Source: an uncultured Paracoccaceae bacterium
GTDB taxonomy: Bacteria > Pseudomonadota > Alphaproteobacteria > Rhodobacterales > Rhodobacteraceae
Assembly: GCA_947500135.1 (NCBI GenBank)
Contig: CANMQX010000012.1
Coordinates: forward strand, 7,501 to 71,500
DNA: 64,000 nt
Direction: 5' to 3'
Shown here: piece by piece, positions 42,734-52,529 of the stretch
How the letters are laid out: every line of letters begins with the position of its first letter
Position numbering within the stretch: position 1 is the first letter of the stretch
Position numbers and translations under genes: made by a program
Notes under the pieces: generated by a model
What the model was told of the DNA's origin: nothing
What the model saw: only the letters and a program-made list of their open reading frames with translations
The model's database searches: none

Positions 42734-43728
42734 ACTCTCTCAATAATCTTTTCGCCGAATAGCCCCTGCGGCCGGAACACCAGAAAGATCAGGGCCAGCA
42801 TATAGGCGAACCAATTCTCGGTAGCGCCACCCAGGAAGGGCGCACCAATCGTATATTCGAACAGTTTCTCACCCACGCCGATGATCAACCCGCCGACAAT
42901 CGCGCCAGGGATCGACGTGAACCCGCCCAGCATCAGCACGGGCAAGGCCTTCAGCGCGATCAGCGACAGCGAAAACTGCACGCCCGATTTCGCCCCCCAC
43001 ATGACCCCGGCCACCAATGCGACGATCCCCGCCAGCGACCAGACCAGTACCCAGATGAAATTCAGCGAAATACCCACCGACAATGCCGCTTGATGGTCAT
43101 CCGCCACCGCCCGCATCGCCCGGCCCTGTTTCGTATATTGGGCAAAGATGATCAGACTGGCGACAAGGATGATGGCCACAATGGTCGCGATCATATCCAG
43201 CTTGTCGATGAAAAAGCCGTAGAAATCATCGCCGCCCAGCCCGGCGGTCCATTCCTCGACCGCCAGCGATCCGCCTTGCGGAAGGCCAAGTGCCAGGGTC
43301 TTGATATCCGACCCCCACATCAGATCGCCCACCCCTTCAAGGAAATAGGCCAAACCAATCGTTGCCATGAACAGGATGATCGGCTCTTGCCCGACCAGAT
43401 GCCGGAACACAAACTGCTGCACCGCCCAGGCAAAACCGATCATGATCAGCACGGTAAAGGCAATGGCCAATAATGCCGGAACCTCCCACCCGAAATGATG
43501 AACCTCTGTTCCAAAAAGCGCATTGATCAAATGGGCAAAAGGCACCTGCCCTTCCATGATCCCCACAAGGGTCAACGCCGCGAAAAGCGCCATCACCCCT
43601 TGGGCATAGTTGAAGATACCCGACGCCTTGAAGATCAGCACAAAACCAAGGGCGACAAGGGCATAAAGCACGCCTGCCATCAGTCCATTGATGACAACTT
43701 CGATACCATAGAGAAAATCAGCGGACAT
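42730..43728 (-). CDS. livH: Branched-chain-type ABC transporter permease LivH
   Basis: A 332-residue membrane protein: GLMAGVLYALVALGFVLIFK, ASGIFNYAQGVMALFAALTL, FLEGVGDLMWGSDIKTLAL and the coupling loop QYTKQGRAMRAVADDHQAALSVGI. All are LivH features (S/T-G-x-x-N-x-A-Q-G motif). Longer than E. coli LivH in the central loop. It starts 106 bases after the end of the unknown periplasmic gene. Confidence 0.93.
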   Translation of the reverse strand: MSADFLYGIEVVINGLMAGVLYALVALGFVLIFKASGIFNYAQGVMALFAALTLVGIMEGQVPFAHLINALFGTEVHHFGWEVPALLAIAFTVLIMIGFAWAVQQFVFRHLVGQEPIILFMATIGLAYFLEGVGDLMWGSDIKTLALGLPQGGSLAVEEWTAGLGGDDFYGFFIDKLDMIATIVAIILVASLIIFAQYTKQGRAMRAVADDHQAALSVGISLNFIWVLVWSLAGIVALVAGVMWGAKSGVQFSLSLIALKALPVLMLGGFTSIPGAIVGGLIIGVGEKLFEYTIGAPFLGGATENWFAYMLALIFLVFRPQGLFGEKIIERV

Positions 43729-43834
43729 CTATGTGCTCTCCCGCTCTGACGTCATCCAGGCCCGGTCCAAATAGCTATAGCCACCGCCCCGGATCAGGTC
43801 CGGGATATGACTTGACGGATGACTATGGTGCAAT

Positions 43835-44278
43835 TCACGATTCAAGATCAGTATCCTTTGCGGAAAGCAAAATGCTATCATTGATAAACCGCATCGCGAT
43901 TTCCAATTGCGGTTCTCGCCACTCAACGGACCGTAGTGTCAGTGCCTCAGGATCAGCCTCGACCTCGACATATCGGTCAATGTTTTCGAGTGACGCCGAC
44001 CAGGCCAAAAACTGGTTTGCTATGAGCGCAGGTTCCTCCTGCAAGGCAAGCACTTCGCAGCTCCTGCGCCCAGTTGGGTCACTAACGTCCAGCGTCAATT
44101 GCGCATTGGGAACCGTAAAAACCTTTGATGCCTCGATGGCACTATCAGATGCCAATCCTGGTGCATCAAAACCCACGATCTGCTCCATGGGTCCAAGGCA
44201 GTAACGTTCAAAGACGTCCCAGGCACCCGCCATCGCCGAAAGCGGCAAGACAGCAAGAAGGCAGGCGATCCTAATCAT
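43835..44278 (-). CDS. Unknown periplasmic protein embedded in the liv operon
   Basis: A 147-residue protein with a Sec signal (MIRIACLLAVLPLSAMAGAW, cleavage about residue 17) and a mature part containing VFERYCLGPMEQIVGFDAPG, GRRSCEVLALQEEPAL and LRSVEWREPQLEIAMRFIND. Two cysteines could form a disulfide. It overlaps livG by 8 bases, so it is transcribed with the transporter. No family was recognised. Position suggests a periplasmic accessory to uptake, or simple carriage on the operon. Confidence 0.65.
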   Translation of the reverse strand: MIRIACLLAVLPLSAMAGAWDVFERYCLGPMEQIVGFDAPGLASDSAIEASKVFTVPNAQLTLDVSDPTGRRSCEVLALQEEPALIANQFLAWSASLENIDRYVEVEADPEALTLRSVEWREPQLEIAMRFINDSILLSAKDTDLES

Positions 44279-45089
44279 GCGACACCCCCAGATAGGCGTC
44301 GATCACTTCCTGATTGCCGCGCACCTCATCGGGTGTGCCGTCGCCAATCTTGCGGCCATAATCCATGACCACCACCCGGTCGCTGAGGTCCATGACCACG
44401 CCCATATCGTGTTCGATCAGGGCGATGGTCGTTCCGAACTCATCATTCACATCAAGGATAAAGCGGCTCATATCCTCTTTTTCTTCGACATTCATACCCG
44501 CCATCGGCTCATCCAGCAGTAACAGCTTGGGCTCCGCGGCCAAGGCCCGCGCCAGTTCGACCCGCTTTTTCAACCCATAGGGCAGACGGCCGACCGGCGT
44601 CTTGCGGATCGCCTGAATTTCCAGGAAGTCGATGATCCGTTCCACGCGCTCGCGGTTTTCAACCTCTTCCGCCTCGGCCCGACCGACCCAAAGCGCCTGC
44701 CAGAACATGCCCGATTTCATATGGGTCAGACGACCGGTCATGATATTGTCGAGCACGGTCATCCCTTCGAACAAGGCGATGTTCTGAAATGTGCGGGCAA
44801 TACCAAGACGGGCGACCTGATAGGGTTTCATTTGTGGGCGCTTCTCACCGCGAAACCAGACCTCACCCTCCTGCGGGTTATAAAACCCGGAAATGACGTT
44901 AAGCATAGATGATTTGCCGGCGCCGTTGGGGCCGATAATCGCCCGGATTTCACCTTCCCGAATATCGAAAGAGATATCCTTGATCGCCTCCACCCCGCCA
45001 AAGCGCAGGGTAATGTTACGCATATCCATCAGCACACCGCCGATGGTGCGACCGTCATCGGTGACGTAAGGCTCAACCGTATCTTTCAT
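44271..45089 (-). CDS. livG: Branched-chain-type ABC transporter ATP-binding protein LivG
   Basis: 272 residues: Walker A IGPNGAGKSSMLNVISGFY, the LivG-type signature region GRLPYGLKKRVELARALAAE, Walker B LLLLDEPMAGMNVEEKEDM and IALIEHDMGVVMDLSDRVVV. First transporter gene after the acyl-CoA ligase. Upstream lies the Rhodobacteraceae-type hairpin motif at 45110-45133. Confidence 0.94.
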   Translation of the reverse strand: MKDTVEPYVTDDGRTIGGVLMDMRNITLRFGGVEAIKDISFDIREGEIRAIIGPNGAGKSSMLNVISGFYNPQEGEVWFRGEKRPQMKPYQVARLGIARTFQNIALFEGMTVLDNIMTGRLTHMKSGMFWQALWVGRAEAEEVENRERVERIIDFLEIQAIRKTPVGRLPYGLKKRVELARALAAEPKLLLLDEPMAGMNVEEKEDMSRFILDVNDEFGTTIALIEHDMGVVMDLSDRVVVMDYGRKIGDGTPDEVRGNQEVIDAYLGVSHD

Positions 45090-45109
45090 GCCCCAGACCC
45101 CATCATTTT

Positions 45110-45133
45110 GCTAAAAATACTCCCGCCGGAGGC
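45110..45133 (-). terminator. Short GC-rich hairpin with T run between the ligase gene and livG
   Basis: Minus strand: GCCTCCGGCGGGAG followed by TATTTTTAGC. CTCC pairs with GGAG around a tight loop, then a T run. From memory this motif recurs after genes throughout Rhodobacteraceae genomes. Here it lies 48 bases after the ligase stop and could partly terminate the mRNA before livG. Confidence 0.6.
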
Positions 45134-45180
45134 ATCACGGGATGGCGGGCGGGGCGATGCCGCAGGCGAGCGTCGCGCGA

Positions 45181-47136
45181 TCATTCCGCGGCCACCTTTC
45201 CGGCATTCACAACTGTCGCGTCGCGGATCGCCAATGTGGCGGTGATCTTGCCTTTGCGCCCATCTTCATAGGTCACTTCGGTTTCGGTGTAGATTTCGGA
45301 TTGACCGCCATAAAGTGCGGCAATCAAATCATCGAATTTCTCTTCCACGATACGGCGGCGCACCTTGCGAGTGCGGGTCATTTCACCATCATCCGCGTCC
45401 AGCTCCTTGTGCAAGACAAGGAACCGATGCACCTGACAACCCGCCAGCATTTCATCTGCTGCGACGGATTTATTCACCTCAGCTACATGCGCCTCAATCG
45501 TGTCCAGCACACGCGGATGCTGCGACAATTCCTGATAGCTGGAATAGGCAATATTGTTGCGTTCGGCCCAGTTCCCCACCGCTGTCAGGTCAATATTGAT
45601 GAAAGCCGTGCAATATTCCCGGTCAGCACCAAAGACGACGGCCTCCAGTATATCAGGATAAAACTTAAGCTTGTTTTCCACGTATTTTGGGGCAAAGAGC
45701 GCGCCAGATGCCATTTTGCCAACATCCTTCGCCCGGTCGATAATCCGCAGATGCCCGGTGCCTTCCTCAATGAAACCTGCGTCGCCCGTGGCCACCCAAC
45801 CATCGGCATCCTTGGTGGATGCTGTGCTTTCCGCGTTCTTGTAATATTCCACAAACACACCGGGTGAACGATAAAACACCTCGCCATTCTCGGCGATCTT
45901 CAACTCCACCCCAGGGCTGGGCACGCCGACCGTATCCGACCGCACCTCACCATCAGGTTGCTGGGTGATGAACACGGTCGCTTCGGTCTGGCCGTAAAGC
46001 TGTTTGAGGTTGATGCCCAGCGCCCGGTAGAAATCAAAAATCTCCGGGCCAATCGCTTCACCCGCCGTGTAGCCAACGCGCACCCGGCTCAGGCCCAGCG
46101 TGTTTTTCAACGGACCAATGACCAGCCAATCGGCAAGGCGGTATTGAAACCGCTCCATGCCCGAAACCGGTTCCGCGTCCAAAATCTTTGGCCCGATCTT
46201 GCGCCCGACAGCCATATATTTGTCGAACAACCATTTCTTGAAACGCCCCGCATCTTCCATGCGGATCATGACATTGGTCAATTGTTGTTCAAACACCCGC
46301 GGCGGGGCAAAGAAATAGGTTGGCCCAATCTCGCGAAGGTCAGTATGCATCGTCTCGGCGCTTTCGGGGCAGTTCACACAAAACCCCGTCCACATCGCCT
46401 GTCCGATGGAAAAGATGAAGTCACCCACCCAGGCCATCGGCAGATAGGCCAACACCTCATCGCCAGGGCGCAGGTGGTCAAATTCGGCTGAATTTTTTGA
46501 TGTCTCAATGACATTGGTGTTCGACAGTACAACGCCTTTGGGCCGCCCCGTTGTGCCCGAGGTATAAAGCATCACGCATTTATCATCAGGGCCCAGCGCC
46601 GCTGTGCGCTTTTCAATCTCGGCCATGTTTCCCGCAGCGCGACCCGCTTTCTGCAGGTCGGCATAGGATGTCATGTGCGTATGGTCGTATTTGCGCAGGC
46701 CGCGCCCATCCAGATAGATCACATGATCCAGCTCATGCAGCTGGTCACGGATATCGGCGATCTTGTCGACCTGCTCCTGATCCCCAGCCACAACAAAGCG
46801 TGCGCCGCAATGTTCAAGCGCGTACGCAATCTCTTCCGCAGCTGCATCGGCATAAAGCGGGACCGGCACGCAGCCTGCCTTTTGTGCCGCCACCATCGCC
46901 CAATATAGCGCCGGACGATTGCGCCCGGCGATGGCGATATGGTCACCCACATTGGCACCCAATGTCAGAAACCCGGCGGCAAGCGCGTCAATCTCGGCGG
47001 CGGCCTCTGCCCAGGTCCAGCTTTGCCAGATCCCGAATTCCTTTTCGCGATAGGCCGCCTTGTTCCCATGTTGCGCCACATTGCGGGCCAACAGTGCAGG
47101 GACAGAATTCTCTCCGCCGGGTGCGGGTGCAGTCAT
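45181..47136 (-). CDS. Long-chain-type AMP-forming acyl-CoA ligase
   Basis: A 651-residue ligase of the long-chain fatty acyl-CoA synthetase type: P-loop MLYTSGTTGRPKGVVLSNTN, LKQLYGQTEATVFITQQPDG, GDAGFIEEGTGHLRIIDRAK and the C-terminal region TRTRKVRRRIVEEKFDDLI. The length agrees with FAA/ACSL-like enzymes. The ATG at 47136 has GGGAGGA upstream. Leads the liv operon, so the transported acid is probably activated to its CoA ester on entry. Confidence 0.88.
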   Translation of the reverse strand: MTAPAPGGENSVPALLARNVAQHGNKAAYREKEFGIWQSWTWAEAAAEIDALAAGFLTLGANVGDHIAIAGRNRPALYWAMVAAQKAGCVPVPLYADAAAEEIAYALEHCGARFVVAGDQEQVDKIADIRDQLHELDHVIYLDGRGLRKYDHTHMTSYADLQKAGRAAGNMAEIEKRTAALGPDDKCVMLYTSGTTGRPKGVVLSNTNVIETSKNSAEFDHLRPGDEVLAYLPMAWVGDFIFSIGQAMWTGFCVNCPESAETMHTDLREIGPTYFFAPPRVFEQQLTNVMIRMEDAGRFKKWLFDKYMAVGRKIGPKILDAEPVSGMERFQYRLADWLVIGPLKNTLGLSRVRVGYTAGEAIGPEIFDFYRALGINLKQLYGQTEATVFITQQPDGEVRSDTVGVPSPGVELKIAENGEVFYRSPGVFVEYYKNAESTASTKDADGWVATGDAGFIEEGTGHLRIIDRAKDVGKMASGALFAPKYVENKLKFYPDILEAVVFGADREYCTAFINIDLTAVGNWAERNNIAYSSYQELSQHPRVLDTIEAHVAEVNKSVAADEMLAGCQVHRFLVLHKELDADDGEMTRTRKVRRRIVEEKFDDLIAALYGGQSEIYTETEVTYEDGRKGKITATLAIRDATVVNAGKVAAE

Positions 47137-47349
47137 GCCAATCGTCCTCCCTCGCTGATCTGTGCCAGCGTCCGGGCGAGTCACCTCCTCGTGACTTTGC
47201 CCTCGCGACCCATACTGAGGCCCATCACTTCGATACGTCAAATCTTTTTTTGAACAAGCGTTCAGTTAATTGGATATTAACCAAGTTGGAGCAGGATATT
47301 TTGGCGCAATTTCGCCTTGGTCAGGCTGCGCAGGAACAAGTGTCGCCCA

Positions 47350-48018
47350 ATGTTTGAGAGTATGATGTTTGCAGTCAAAACACCCGTTATCATTGCCATT
47401 TCCCTTTTAGCAGCTTGCAGCAGTTCAGGCTCTGCACCCGCAGAACCACCCAAGCCCGAAGAACTGACATTGCAATTCGGTATCGCAACGCCTGGCGATG
47501 ATGGATCAATCAGTGCGGGTTTTGCAGAAGACGGCCAGCACGTCACCGGCACCCAAAGCGGGGCGGTCAGCGGCGGCTATACCTATCAGATGGGGGTGAC
47601 AGAAGCAGGCAATTTTACCGCAATTGCAGGCATCTTGTCCGGCACCACATTCACAGCCCCACCTGCCAGCGGCAGCATCACCTATGACGCGACCTATCAC
47701 GTCAAATCATTGGAAAATATCAAGGAAATCGATGGTGAATTGCATGCGCTTGGTGGTGTTGGCGTGCATGGCGACATCACCTTGACCGCCGATTTCGACA
47801 GCGCCAGTTTTGAAGGCAGTGCAGCGACAGATACACCATCTGGCATCAGCATGAATGGCACAATCAACAGTGCCGCCATCAGCGGCACCGTCACCTTTCG
47901 CGGGATGGAGGGCGAGTTGGCTGGCGTCGCTGGCAGCGATCAGGTGGTCGGTGCCTTTGCCGGTTCTGGCGAAACAGGCGTGTTTGCGGGCGGTTTGACC
48001 GGCGCGCCGATGGACTAG
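47350..48018 (+). CDS. Lipoprotein with transferrin-binding-protein-like beta-barrel domain
   Basis: About 222 residues. A lipoprotein signal is clear: VIIAISLLAACSSSG, with the lipobox LAAC. The mature part is Gly/Thr/Ser-rich, ending ISGTVTFRGMEGELAGVAGS, DQVVGAFAGSGETGVFAGGL. This pattern resembles the small eight-stranded barrel of TbpB-like surface lipoproteins. The start may be ATG 47350 or 47362 and is not decided. It stands alone between divergent and convergent genes. Ligand unknown. Confidence 0.7.
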   Translation: MFESMMFAVKTPVIIAISLLAACSSSGSAPAEPPKPEELTLQFGIATPGDDGSISAGFAEDGQHVTGTQSGAVSGGYTYQMGVTEAGNFTAIAGILSGTTFTAPPASGSITYDATYHVKSLENIKEIDGELHALGGVGVHGDITLTADFDSASFEGSAATDTPSGISMNGTINSAAISGTVTFRGMEGELAGVAGSDQVVGAFAGSGETGVFAGGLTGAPMD

Positions 48019-48039
48019 GCGCGCGGGGTCAGTACCCCG

Positions 48040-50805
48040 CTATTCAGCCGCGATCTGATCCGCCTTTTCGACCTTCACAGCCGCAAACTTGAACTCCGGT
48101 ATTTTGCCGTAAGGATCCACCGCCGGGTTGGTCAGCACGTTCGCTGCCGCCTCGACATAGGCGAAGGGGACAAAAACCATATCCGGTGCGACGGCACGGT
48201 CGGCGCGGGCCATAATCTCGATACTGCCGCGCCGTGTCGAAAGCCGCACGCGCCCACCGGGTGCCACACCAAGCTTGCGCAGGGTGGATGGGTGCAAGGA
48301 ACAGTTCGCCTCTGGCTCAACCGCGTCCAGCACCTTTGACCGCCGCGTCATCGACCCGGTATGCCAATGTTCCAACTGGCGCCCCGTTGTCATGATCATC
48401 GGATAATCCGCATCGGGCACCTCATCCGGGGCGATCACACTGGCGGGTGTGAACCGCGCACGCCCGTCAGGGCGCGGGAACCCATCGGCAAACACGATCG
48501 GTTGGCCGGGATCCTCTGGCGATAGCGATGGGTAGGTCACCGCATTTTGCGCATCCAACCTGTCCCAAGTGATGTTATTCAGCGATTTCATGACCTTGGT
48601 CATTTCGTCAAACACATCGGATGGGTGTGTATAGGTCCATGGCAGGCCAAGCCGTTTGGCAAGCTCAACCGTGATCCACCAATCCTCTTTCGCGTCGCCG
48701 GGGGGCGACACGGCAGGGCGGCCCATCTGGACCTGCCGGTTGGTGTTGGTCACAGTGCCTGATTTTTCAGCAAAGGCGCTCGCTGGCAGGATCACGTCAG
48801 CGAAATTGGCGGTTTCAGTAATAAAAATATCCTGCACCACCAGATGCTTGAGCTTGGCCAGCGCATCACGGGCATGTTCGACATCAGGATCGGACATCGC
48901 CGGGTTTTCACCCAGAATATACATGCCACGAATGTCGCCCGCATGGACGGCATCAAGAATTTCGGTCACGGTCAGACCCCGGTTGGGGTTGATCTGGCCG
49001 TCTTCCCAAACCTCCATAAAAGCCGACCTGACGCCATCATCGCCCACGGGCTGATAATCGGGCAGGAACATCGGGATCAGACCCGCATCGGACGCGCCCT
49101 GCACATTGTTCTGGCCGCGCAGCGGGTGCAGGCCGGAACCGGGGCGCCCGACCTGCCCGGTCATGAGCGCAAGGCTGATCAGGCAGCGGGAATTATCGGT
49201 GCCGTGGATGTGCTGGCTGATCCCCATACCCCAGAAAATCATCGCCGCCTTGGCACCAGCAAACGTGCGGGCCACATCGCGCAGCGTATCGGCCGAGATG
49301 CCGCAGATGCCTTCCATCTTTTCGGGAGTGAAATCGGCCAGATGCGCCTTCTCTGCTTCCCAGTTTTCGGTGTAGGCGTCGATATATTGCTGATCGTACA
49401 GCTTTTCTTCGACAATCACGTGCATGATGGCATTCAGCATCGACACATCCGCGCCCGGACGGAATTGCAGCATGTGGCTGGCGAACCGCTTCAACGCCTG
49501 CCCGCGCGGGTCCATCACGATCAGCTTGCCGCCACGTTTGGTGAATTGCTTGAAATAGGTGGCCGCAACGGGGTGGTTTTCAATCGGGTTGGCCCCGATG
49601 ACGATGGCCACATCCGCATTTTCAATCTCGTTAAAGGTCGCGGTCACAGCGCCAGAGCCGACATTTTCCATCAGCGCGGCAACGGATGACGCGTGGCAAA
49701 GCCGGGTACAGTGATCCACGTTGTTATGGCCAAAACCCTGGCGGATCATTTTCTGAAACAAATACGCCTCTTCATTGGTGCATTTGGCCGAACCGAAACC
49801 GGCAACGCCCGTTCCGCCGATATCTTTCAGACCGTTGGCGGCGGCATCCAGCGCCTCTTCCCACGATGCTTCGCGAAAATGGGTTTGCCAGTTGCCGGGG
49901 TCGACATTCAGCCCCTTGGCGGGTGCATCGTCGCGCCGGATCAGTGGTTTGGTGACCCGGTGATCATGGTGGATATAGTCGAACCCAAAGCGGCCTTTGA
50001 CGCAAAGCCGCCCTTCATTTGCCGGGCCATTGATGCCCTCGACGAATTTGACCTTGTTATCCTTGACCTTGAGCGAAACCTGACAGCCGACCCCGCAGAA
50101 CGGGCAGATGCTTTCGACCTCGCGGTCGTAATCTTTGGTGTCGCCCCGCTGGTTTTCATCTGTGACCGTGGCAGGCAACAGCGCGCCGGTTGGGCAGGCC
50201 TGCACGCATTCGCCGCAAGCCACGCAGGATGACGCCCCCATCGGGTCATCCATGTCGAAAACAGGGTAAGCGCCCGCGCCCCGCCCGGCCATGCCGATCA
50301 CATCATTGACCTGCACTTCGCGGCAAGCGCGCACGCAAAGCCCGCATTGGATGCAGGCGTCAAGGTTGACGGACATCGCAACATGGCTGTCATCCAGCAG
50401 CGGGATGTGGTCACTCTCCTTGGTTGGAAAGCGGCTTTCGGCCACGTCCTGCTTGGTGGCCATGTCCCAAAGGTGGCTGGATTTGTCGTGGGCGACCGCC
50501 TGTTCGGGTTGGTCGGCCACCAGCAGTTCCATCACAATCTTGCGCGCCTGTTTTTCGCGCGGTTGGTCGGTGGTCACAACCATGCCTTCGCTGGGTTCGC
50601 GGATGCAAGATGCGGCCAGCGTGCGTTCGCCTTCGATGGCGACCATGCAAGCCCGGCAGTTCCCGTCGGACCGGTAACCAGGTTGCGGCTTGTGACACAG
50701 ATGCGGAATGATCAGGCCGCGCCCATGCGCGACCTCCCAGATCGTTTGCCCCGGTTCCGCCGTGACGGTTTCACCGTCGAGGTTAAATGTGATCTGGTCC
50801 GACAT
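48040..50805 (-). CDS. Formate dehydrogenase alpha subunit, NAD-linked cytoplasmic type, molybdopterin/Fe-S
   Basis: 921 residues in FdsA/FdhF-alpha order: a 2Fe-2S region (PHLCHKPQPGYRSDGNCRAC), a His-Cys cluster (SSHLWDMATKQD), two 4Fe-4S ferredoxin motifs (ACIQCGLCVRACREVQ; CVACGECVQACPTGAL), the 4Fe-4S of the Mo domain (SICPFCGVGCQVSLKVKDNK), and the Mo-ligand Cys in NVDHCTRLCHASSVAAL. Cys, not Sec, is used. It oxidises formate to CO2. No FdsB/FdsG diaphorase subunits or FdhD are adjacent, so it is an orphan alpha subunit here. The 265 bases before it are gene-free. Confidence 0.92.
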   Translation of the reverse strand: MSDQITFNLDGETVTAEPGQTIWEVAHGRGLIIPHLCHKPQPGYRSDGNCRACMVAIEGERTLAASCIREPSEGMVVTTDQPREKQARKIVMELLVADQPEQAVAHDKSSHLWDMATKQDVAESRFPTKESDHIPLLDDSHVAMSVNLDACIQCGLCVRACREVQVNDVIGMAGRGAGAYPVFDMDDPMGASSCVACGECVQACPTGALLPATVTDENQRGDTKDYDREVESICPFCGVGCQVSLKVKDNKVKFVEGINGPANEGRLCVKGRFGFDYIHHDHRVTKPLIRRDDAPAKGLNVDPGNWQTHFREASWEEALDAAANGLKDIGGTGVAGFGSAKCTNEEAYLFQKMIRQGFGHNNVDHCTRLCHASSVAALMENVGSGAVTATFNEIENADVAIVIGANPIENHPVAATYFKQFTKRGGKLIVMDPRGQALKRFASHMLQFRPGADVSMLNAIMHVIVEEKLYDQQYIDAYTENWEAEKAHLADFTPEKMEGICGISADTLRDVARTFAGAKAAMIFWGMGISQHIHGTDNSRCLISLALMTGQVGRPGSGLHPLRGQNNVQGASDAGLIPMFLPDYQPVGDDGVRSAFMEVWEDGQINPNRGLTVTEILDAVHAGDIRGMYILGENPAMSDPDVEHARDALAKLKHLVVQDIFITETANFADVILPASAFAEKSGTVTNTNRQVQMGRPAVSPPGDAKEDWWITVELAKRLGLPWTYTHPSDVFDEMTKVMKSLNNITWDRLDAQNAVTYPSLSPEDPGQPIVFADGFPRPDGRARFTPASVIAPDEVPDADYPMIMTTGRQLEHWHTGSMTRRSKVLDAVEPEANCSLHPSTLRKLGVAPGGRVRLSTRRGSIEIMARADRAVAPDMVFVPFAYVEAAANVLTNPAVDPYGKIPEFKFAAVKVEKADQIAAE

Positions 50806-51070
50806 CAGGATTCTCCGCCATTTCCCGGGCAGCGTACATCATTGCCCAAATTATGCGAAAGGCCGCAGGCGACGCCCATCGCGGCGTTTGCGCCATGTCG
50901 CGGTGCCAATGAAACACTGCTGTTTCCGTTACGAAAGGTTTGCCTGCTGATGATGCAGCACCGGGACCATATCGCAACGACCGGGACAGCGTCTGTGTTT
51001 TCGCCCTTCCAATTGGTGAGCGCACAAAATATTTACCTGTTCTCAAGTCTTTCCTGGAAAGGGGATTTCT

Positions 51071-52492
51071 TTGCTGGCCGCGATATCGCTCATTCTGGTT
51101 GTTATCTCCTTTGGTGTTATCGGTTTGTTCATCGGCCCGGTCGGTAACATGCAGTTGGTTCTCTTGATGGTGACGACCATATTGCTGGTTGTGTTCGGTA
51201 TTCTGGATGCAAAGTACCAAAAACCGCCAAAGGCGATGTTTCGGCGCGCATCCGTCCCGGTTCCGACGCCTTTCTTCAATTACTGGCCCATCGGTTTTGT
51301 CCTGGCCACCATGGCATGGATGATCGCCCCGCAGACCGGATTGTTCGTGCTGGCCTTGGCGACGGCCTATGCTGCCGTTGTGGTGTTTAGCTTATACAAA
51401 TCGCGATCAGCGTTGCGTGCTGACGGCGCCGCATTAAGGGCGGAAATGCGGTCGCAACCTTATGAGCTGATCGTCTATTCATCCGGCCCACCGGATGCAG
51501 CCTATCAGGTCAACCAGTGGCTGCCTGTGCTTGAACATTTGTCCTTCAACACCGCCATCGTTGTGCGCGACAGCCCACTGGCGCAAGCCATTGAAAAAAC
51601 AACCCTGCCAATCATCATCGCCGAGGAAATAGAATCTGTTGCCCAGATTGTCGACTCCGGTGTGCGGACAATCCTTTACCCGGCAAACGGTATGAAAAAC
51701 GCCCATGTACTGCGTCATACGGACTGCACACATATTTTCATCAACCACGGGGAAAGCGACAAGGTTGTCAACCAAAGCAAGTTCCTTATGGCCTATGATC
51801 GGCTGTTTGTCGGTGGGCAATTGGCGAAGGATCGGTTGATTGATGCCGGACTGCCCATTCGCGATGATCAGGTGGTTTTTGTCGGCCGGCCACAGGCGGA
51901 GATGGCGCTTTCAAAACGAAGCGGTGATGGGCCGCTCAAGACCGTCCTTTACGCCCCGACATGGGAAGGTTTTACCGAAGTCGCGAATTTCGGATCGGTC
52001 CGCGATATGGGATTTGATATCCTAGATAGCCTGGCATCCAGGCCGGGTCTGGATGTCGTGTTCAAACCCCACCCGATGACAGGATCTCGCTGTGCGAAAA
52101 CCAAAGCCGAACTTAAGAAAATCAACCAAATGTGCGCCCAGCGCGGCATCACGGTTCTGACCAGCCGCGACAGTATACATGCGGCCATGAACCAGTCGGA
52201 TTTGATGATCACTGACGTCTCCAGCGTGCTGAATGAATACCTGATCACCGACAAACCCGTTATTCTGTGCGATCCATTCCAGAACACGCCAGAGAAACTG
52301 GGAACCACCTATCCCTCATCACGCGCGGCATATCTGCTGCAGAATGCAGCGGCCTTGAGCGATCTGATCCAGTCGATCAGCGAGCACGATCCGATGGCCG
52401 CGCAGCGCGCATCTGTACGCAGCTATTCACTGGGCGACTATCCCCAAGGCGCGCTGGAAGAGTTCAAGAGCCGCCTTGCCGATGTGATGTAG
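51071..52492 (+). CDS. CDP-glycerol glycerophosphotransferase-like protein (TagB/TagF family)
   Basis: 473 residues from TTG at 51071, with AAAGGGGA upstream. About four N-terminal hydrophobic helices (residues 1-110) anchor a C-terminal glycosyltransferase-like domain: VRTILYPANGMKNAHVLRHT, HIFINHGESDKVVNQSKFLM, VLYAPTWEGFTEVANFGSV and DVVFKPHPMTGSR, MITDVSSVLNEYLITDKPVI. These H-G-x-x-D-K, P-T-W and K-x-H-P motifs mark the CDP-glycerol family. In Gram-negatives such enzymes may build poly(glycerol phosphate) or other surface polymers. No clustered glycan genes are present. Confidence 0.85.
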   Translation: MLAAISLILVVISFGVIGLFIGPVGNMQLVLLMVTTILLVVFGILDAKYQKPPKAMFRRASVPVPTPFFNYWPIGFVLATMAWMIAPQTGLFVLALATAYAAVVVFSLYKSRSALRADGAALRAEMRSQPYELIVYSSGPPDAAYQVNQWLPVLEHLSFNTAIVVRDSPLAQAIEKTTLPIIIAEEIESVAQIVDSGVRTILYPANGMKNAHVLRHTDCTHIFINHGESDKVVNQSKFLMAYDRLFVGGQLAKDRLIDAGLPIRDDQVVFVGRPQAEMALSKRSGDGPLKTVLYAPTWEGFTEVANFGSVRDMGFDILDSLASRPGLDVVFKPHPMTGSRCAKTKAELKKINQMCAQRGITVLTSRDSIHAAMNQSDLMITDVSSVLNEYLITDKPVILCDPFQNTPEKLGTTYPSSRAAYLLQNAAALSDLIQSISEHDPMAAQRASVRSYSLGDYPQGALEEFKSRLADVM

Positions 52493-52529
52493 TGTTCTGA
52501 TCCGCGCGGATGCCTTCATTGCCCGCCGT

